NCBI GenBank assembly: GCA_039619475.1
Contig: CM077115.1
Coordinates: 27,417,083-27,481,082 of the forward strand
Length of the DNA stretch: 64,000 nt
Direction: 5' to 3'
Source: Icerya purchasi
Lineage: Eukaryota; Arthropoda; Insecta; Hemiptera; Monophlebidae
Part shown: positions 59,909-64,000 of the stretch, piece by piece
Layout of the letters: every line of letters begins with the position of its first letter
Position numbering within the stretch: the stretch's first letter is position 1
Translations under genes and position numbers: made by a program
The notes under the pieces: model-generated
The model's input: the letters and a program-made list of their open reading frames with translations, nothing else
Told to the model about the DNA's origin: nothing
Databases searched by the model: none

Positions 59909-60349
59909 CATTGGCGCACTCAAGGGGGGTGCCACGGGGCCATTGCTCCCCCCAAAAAATCTTCGAAATCTTAATTTCGTTTTGTAATATTTTGTTTCAC
60001 TTAATTTTTTTTTAAAAACATACATATTTACTTTTTACTTATATTACAAGTATAATGTTATATACTTTTAGCTAATTTTTTAAAAATAATATTCGTATTC
60101 TTATCTAATTTGTGCTTATTACAAACATAATGTTATCTATTATTATTATTTTTTAAAAAATAAAATTCGTCAGTTTTGTAACTTTGTTAAAAATAATCGT
60201 TAATTTTGTATTTTTTTTTGTATTTTTTTTATTTTAATTTACAAACCACAGAAATAGATAGGTACGTAGTCGAGGTACCGAGTTACCACCCCCTAACTCA
60301 TCTTCTAAATTTTAGCCCCGACCAAAAAAAAATCCTGAGTGCGCCTTTG
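59909..60349 (+). mobile_element. hAT MITE, 441 bp
   Basis: Flanked by perfect 8-bp duplications CAGAAAAC (59901-59908 and 60350-60357). Inverted ends are CATTGGCGCACTCA and, reversed, CAAAGGCGCACTCA. The inside is AT-rich and non-coding. It is a different family from the copies at 37.8 and 46.1 kb. Confidence 0.9.
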
Positions 60350-60489
60350 CAGAAAACAATGTATAGAAAAATGCAAAAATTTAAATAAAACTTACTTATT
60401 TTCGGTTTAATGTGCCGTGCACAGCATCAACTGAATCGTTTCGAATTGAATGACATTTTAAGTTAATTGTTTCTTACGATTAGTGTCCG

Positions 60490-60610
60490 ATCGAAGTTTC
60501 GGTTTCGGTTTCGGTTTCAACCAGTTTTGGCCTAAAATATGAATTTCGGTTCAAGCTTCGGTTTTGGCCAAAAATTAGCTAAACCTTCCGTTTTAACCGA
60601 AATTTTAATC
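60490..60610. repeat. Degenerate (GGTTTC)n-type repeat
   Basis: Three TTTCGG/GGTTTC units, then looser copies of TTCGGTT and CCGTTTTAACCGAAATTTT with partial inverted symmetry. It is probably a remnant of an unidentified repeat. Confidence 0.5.
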
Positions 60611-60742
60611 GTGACGCTTTATTTTACTCCATCGTGTGCTTTTTAAAGATAAAACACCATTTCATATTTGAATTCATTAGACACAATGACCATCTTAATT
60701 CGGATAGATATGTTATTTAAACGAAATACTTTCTCGGGAATA

Positions 60743-61161
60743 CAAGACCGTGTCCACAGGGGTGTTGGGTTACCCCTCCCCCCATGAGAACTGAAATAGT
60801 TATTGTAAATACGCAAAAAATCTGAAAAAAAAATCAAAAATGTAAAATAAATATTGGTGATTTTTTAGAGTGTTCTTACCCCTAAAAGAAAACAGAAAAA
60901 AGAAAAAAGAAAAAAAATATGCTCCATATTTTTAGGTACTTCATTAATATTTTATGCAAAATTTTTTTGTTAGGAGCATAATCAATAACATACGTAATTT
61001 TTATTAATGCTTATATACGGGGTAATTCATTTATGTAAATTATTAATATATAAATCAAAATGATGGAAATTATTAATAGTATGGGGATATTAGTGAAAAA
61101 TGTATTGTTATTTGTAAAATTTTCTAAACCTTTCCTTTTCAAAATTCTGGGCACGGGCCTA
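60743..61161 (+). mobile_element. hAT MITE family H1, copy 3
   Basis: 419 bp, collinear with copies 1 and 2. It is flanked by CGGGAATA (60735-60742) and CAGGAATA (61162-61169), 8 bp with one mismatch. The start is CAAGACCGTGTCCAC and the end is GGGCACGGGCCTA. It carries an extra A-rich insert of about 20 bp near 60890-60915. Confidence 0.85.
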
Positions 61162-61169
61162 CAGGAATA

Positions 61170-61858
61170 TATAGGCAAACGGTGAAACCTGTTTAATTTA
61201 GCACATCTGTTATATACTTTACCATGCGTTTAAATTTCAAAAATTCATTTTAACAGAAAAACGAAACACGTTTTCAGTAAAACAGTAAAAAGGATAATGA
61301 TTATGACCTTCTTAGAATATTTCCTTTTTGATTTTATGTTATTTCATAAAAACTGATCTGCTTTCATAGCAAGAAACAGGAACAAGAAGTAGAAATGACC
61401 GTTGTTTTTTAATTATACTATTAGACGGTTTAATTATGATTATTAATTGGGTAGATTTTTATTTTTTTTATAAAAAACCTTTAAAATTTAAACTGCAGTT
61501 AAAACAATTTAAAAAAAAAAAAAGAATTTTAGTTTCGGTTTGAATTCGCGGCGTCTAATTTTTTGTTTGATATTATATTAAAAATCCTCCCAGGGAACTT
61601 GGGTTAACTGCGGCGTTGTAGTGAGAGCTACTTTCTTCTTTGCTGTCTTATCTGCCGTTTGCTTTTCTTTTATTTTGAGCTGCTTAAAATTCAAAACTAA
61701 TCGATAGCACAGCTGGAAATTGATGACACATTACCAGTGCGCGTTGGTCATCATTTATATCATGGTTACGTAATCTAGTTTCCGTTTCTTTAAATAATCA
61801 GTAAAGTTATCATAGTCGCTTAACATTTACGTAGTGAAAAAAATTATTTTAATTCCTT
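61170..61858. other. Intergenic stretch, nothing recognised
   Basis: No supported gene. It contains short A- and T-runs. Confidence 0.4.
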
Positions 61859-61859
<1 letters not shown>

Positions 61860-61892
<33 letters not shown>

Positions 61893-64000
61893 TTTTGTTG
61901 GGCTCGTCAACCAAGGACCTTTACCCAGAAACAAAAGGTAAGGAAAGAAGTCGGTTATATTTTGATTCGATCAGAAATTTTAACTAAAAAGGAACAAATA
62001 GCAGGAATAATTAGTGGGGAAGGAAAGGACAGGATATAGGATGCACAATAAGGGGTAGGAAGTCCAAGCTTAAGCAAATAAGAATATAAGGCAGAACGCT
62101 CCACCGAGAGGGATGAACACTGGAAGAACACATGATCGGCGTCGCAAATAATTGCATCATCCGGATGGAGAGGACAATGTGGAGAAGAAACCAAGGAGAA
62201 ACGAAATCTGGAAGAAGGCAGCAAAGAATGGCCAAAGCGCATACGAACAATGGAAACAACTTCAGAACGACGAAGGGAGGAATGTAAAAGAAACCATGAA
62301 TATGAAGGAAGAGTAGGCTGGACTGATAGGTAAAAGGAACAACTGTTGGAAAAAGAAGAAACATAGGTATCCGACCAAAATCGGATATGAAAGCTTTTAC
62401 AAACTGATAGCAGGTTAACGGAAGGAATTTTTTTAAAAAAAAGACGAGAGGAAGCAGCAGCAGCCCGAGCCAAGGAATCAGCCGCTTCATTTCCAAATAT
62501 GCCCGAGTGGCCAGGTACCCACAGCAGATCAATATTGACTGAATGGAGATAGGAAAGATTGTGAATGAGTGAACGTATACGGAGGATAACAAAGTCACAC
62601 GAATGATCAGGAAGGGGAGAGGATATGGCCTGAAGGGCGCTCAAAGAGTCAGAAATAATTAAAAACTTAGAGGAAAATTGATTCGAGGAAATGAAAATAA
62701 TAGAGCGAAGGATAGCCAACAACTCGGCTGTGAATATGGAACAGAAATAAGGAAGTCGAAAAGATTCTGAGAGGTTAAAATCAGGAAGGATGAAAGAAGC
62801 ACCAACACCACCAGGCCCCCTCGAACCATCCGTGTAAATGGTAACATGAGAGGGAAATAGGGAATTGATAGTGCTGTAGAATACCTGTTTAATTACGGCT
62901 TGGGGGAGATTTTTTGCAAATGAGGGGAGGATAAATACCTTAGGAGGATGACAGATGTCAGCGAAGTCGAAGGAAAAATAAGGGAGATTATTGAACGAGA
63001 TAATATACGGCCAAAATGAACCGAGACGATGTGAAATAAAAGCCAGAATAGGGGTTTTGCTGGGAGTGAAGCGCCAGCTATTATAAATCGAAAGATAAGA
63101 CTGAACAAGGGTAGAGGATGCGAGAGGAAGACGTTTAACAAGGAAACGATAGCCTAAATAAGATCTACGAATGGATAGGGGTGACGAATTGGATTCAGCA
63201 AGAATAGCAGTGGTTGGAGAGGATTTAAGAGCGCCAAGACAGAGACGAAGGCAAGAATTCTGAATTACATCTAGTTTGGAAAGACGTGTCTTGGACGCAC
63301 TACCATAAATAAAAGAACAATAATCAAATTTGGAACGGATAATAGATTTGTAAAGGGAAATAAGAATATAGGGATCGCCACCCCATTTAGTTGGCGACAG
63401 GGCTTTCAGCAAGTTTAACCTTTTAATAGTGGAAGCAGAAAGATATTTGATGTGTTCAGAGAAGGACAAACGACTATCAAGAAAGACACCGAGATAACAA
63501 AAGCAATTAACACGGGAAAGAGATACATTGTTTAAGGATAGGTTGACCAAAGCAGGGTTATAGGGACGGAGGGTAAAAATAGTATAAGAAGACTTAGAGG
63601 GAGAAATTGAAAGATTAATTAAGGAGAGAGAATGTTCCAGCACAATGAGCGACGAACTGAGTGCTTCATAGGCTGCTAAAACATCCTCAGACGAGGAAAA
63701 CAGGAGAATGTCGTCCGCAAAGAATAAGGAATAGGAATTTAAAGGAAGAGAAGCTATACTGATAGTATAGATGTTAAAAAGAGTAGGACTGAGGGAGGAA
63801 CCCTGAGGAAGACCTCGGAAAACCTTTCTTGGAGCATTAAGAGATGGAGAGGAGAAGTGGATAGAACGATTTGACATGAGATTGATAATAAGGGAAGAGA
63901 ATTTAATTGGGATATTAATTGCCGTCATTTTATCTCTTAGAGTGGGAAGATGAACATTATCGAAAGCAGAGGAAACATCAATAAAGGAGGCTAGGGTGAA
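61860..64000 (-). mobile_element. Family A LINE, 3' portion, continues past the window
   Basis: It starts with a 31-bp T-run (poly(A) tail on the minus strand) and the family 3' module (GGGCTCGTCAACCAAGGACC). Coding sequence reaches the window edge at 64000, so the 5' end lies outside. Confidence 0.9.
61955..64000 (-). CDS. LINE ORF2 (partial): RT, RNase H and Cys/His C-terminus, intact frame
   Basis: A single open frame of about 681 codons from the window edge to the stop at 61955. From the N-terminal side: RT motif A FIDVSSAFDNV (about 63953-63985), motif B GLPQGSSLSPTLFNIY, and motif C FADD (63710-63721). The thumb (YLGVFLDSRLSFSEHIKYL) comes next. RNase H keeps all expected acidic and His residues: YTDGSRGPGG, AELLAIL, SDSLSALQAI, LLWVPGHSGIFGNEAADSLA. 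The C-terminal cluster is CPLHPDDAIICDADHVFFQC. Such proteins reverse-transcribe LINE RNA at the target site; RNase H removes the RNA strand. No frameshift or stop is visible, unlike the copy at 31.9-35.7 kb, so this element may have inserted recently. Its endonuclease lies beyond the window. The clade is I/R1/LOA-like. Confidence 0.9.
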   Translation of the reverse strand, partial: FTLASFIDVSSAFDNVHLPTLRDKMTAINIPIKFSSLIINLMSNRSIHFSSPSLNAPRKVFRGLPQGSSLSPTLFNIYTISIASLPLNSYSLFFADDILLFSSSEDVLAAYEALSSSLIVLEHSLSLINLSISPSKSSYTIFTLRPYNPALVNLSLNNVSLSRVNCFCYLGVFLDSRLSFSEHIKYLSASTIKRLNLLKALSPTKWGGDPYILISLYKSIIRSKFDYCSFIYGSASKTRLSKLDVIQNSCLRLCLGALKSSPTTAILAESNSSPLSIRRSYLGYRFLVKRLPLASSTLVQSYLSIYNSWRFTPSKTPILAFISHRLGSFWPYIISFNNLPYFSFDFADICHPPKVFILPSFAKNLPQAVIKQVFYSTINSLFPSHVTIYTDGSRGPGGVGASFILPDFNLSESFRLPYFCSIFTAELLAILRSIIFISSNQFSSKFLIISDSLSALQAISSPLPDHSCDFVILRIRSLIHNLSYLHSVNIDLLWVPGHSGIFGNEAADSLARAAAASSRLFFKKIPSVNLLSVCKSFHIRFWSDTYVSSFSNSCSFYLSVQPTLPSYSWFLLHSSLRRSEVVSIVRMRFGHSLLPSSRFRFSLVSSPHCPLHPDDAIICDADHVFFQCSSLSVERSALYSYLLKLGLPTPYCASYILSFPSPLIIPAICSFLVKISDRIKI

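Noticed and set aside
62011..62598. 195-codon minus-strand frame
   Set aside because: Alternative-frame shadow inside the intact LINE ORF2.

Overview
This looks like a window from an insect nuclear genome. It is strongly AT-rich, full of (TA)n, (TTA)n and (GA)n microsatellites, has GT-AG introns, and is packed with non-LTR retrotransposons, mariner, hAT and MULE remains and small foldback elements. No prokaryotic operons, Shine-Dalgarno sites, rRNA genes or CRISPR arrays are visible. I cannot name the species. The mix of RNase H-bearing LINEs, mariner and hAT elements fits an insect (a hymenopteran or hemipteran would be plausible), but this is inference.

One host gene can be rebuilt with good support: a small MARCH-type (RING-CH) membrane E3 ubiquitin ligase of 194 codons on the + strand. 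It has three coding exons: 12435-12622 (complete RING-CH zinc finger), 30524-30758 (linker and first membrane segment) and 36498-36659 (second membrane segment, tail and stop). Donors, acceptors and reading phases all fit. Its introns are about 17.9 kb and 5.7 kb and are filled by mobile DNA. Three weaker exon-like segments are reported at low confidence: a signal-peptide-like ORF split by a hAT MITE (37691-38326), 47871-48019 and 58798-58943.

Layout: 0-12 kb, upstream repeats and LINE fragments (an RTE-like pseudogene at 4.9-6.5 kb; two LINEs meeting 5' to 5' near 10.27 kb; a hammerhead-like motif near 11.3 kb). 12.4-36.7 kb, the MARCH gene, whose introns hold antisense LINE pieces (14.2-17.5 kb), a 387-bp tandem duplication (17.6-18.4 kb), a MULE fragment, a deleted mariner with both terminal repeats (18.96-19.86 kb), a second LINE type (25.8-27.5 kb), a hAT dimerisation-domain fragment with target duplication (29.46-30.07 kb) and a nearly full-length RNase H LINE (31.6-35.8 kb). 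37-53 kb, hAT MITEs, SINE-like elements with a shared 3' module, foldbacks and degraded LINEs. 53.8-57.5 kb, a two-ORF LINE pseudogene. 61.9-64.0 kb, the 3' half of an RNase H LINE, minus strand, whose reading frame is still open at the window edge.

The commonest repeat is the RNase H-bearing LINE ('family A' below), with at least nine copies or fragments on both strands, many starting with the same poly(A)-adjacent 3' segment. No cooperating gene cluster or new defence-like system is visible. The points most worth checking are the rebuilt MARCH gene, the hammerhead-like motif, the SINE/LINE shared 3' end, the MITE-split small ORF and the open LINE at the right edge.
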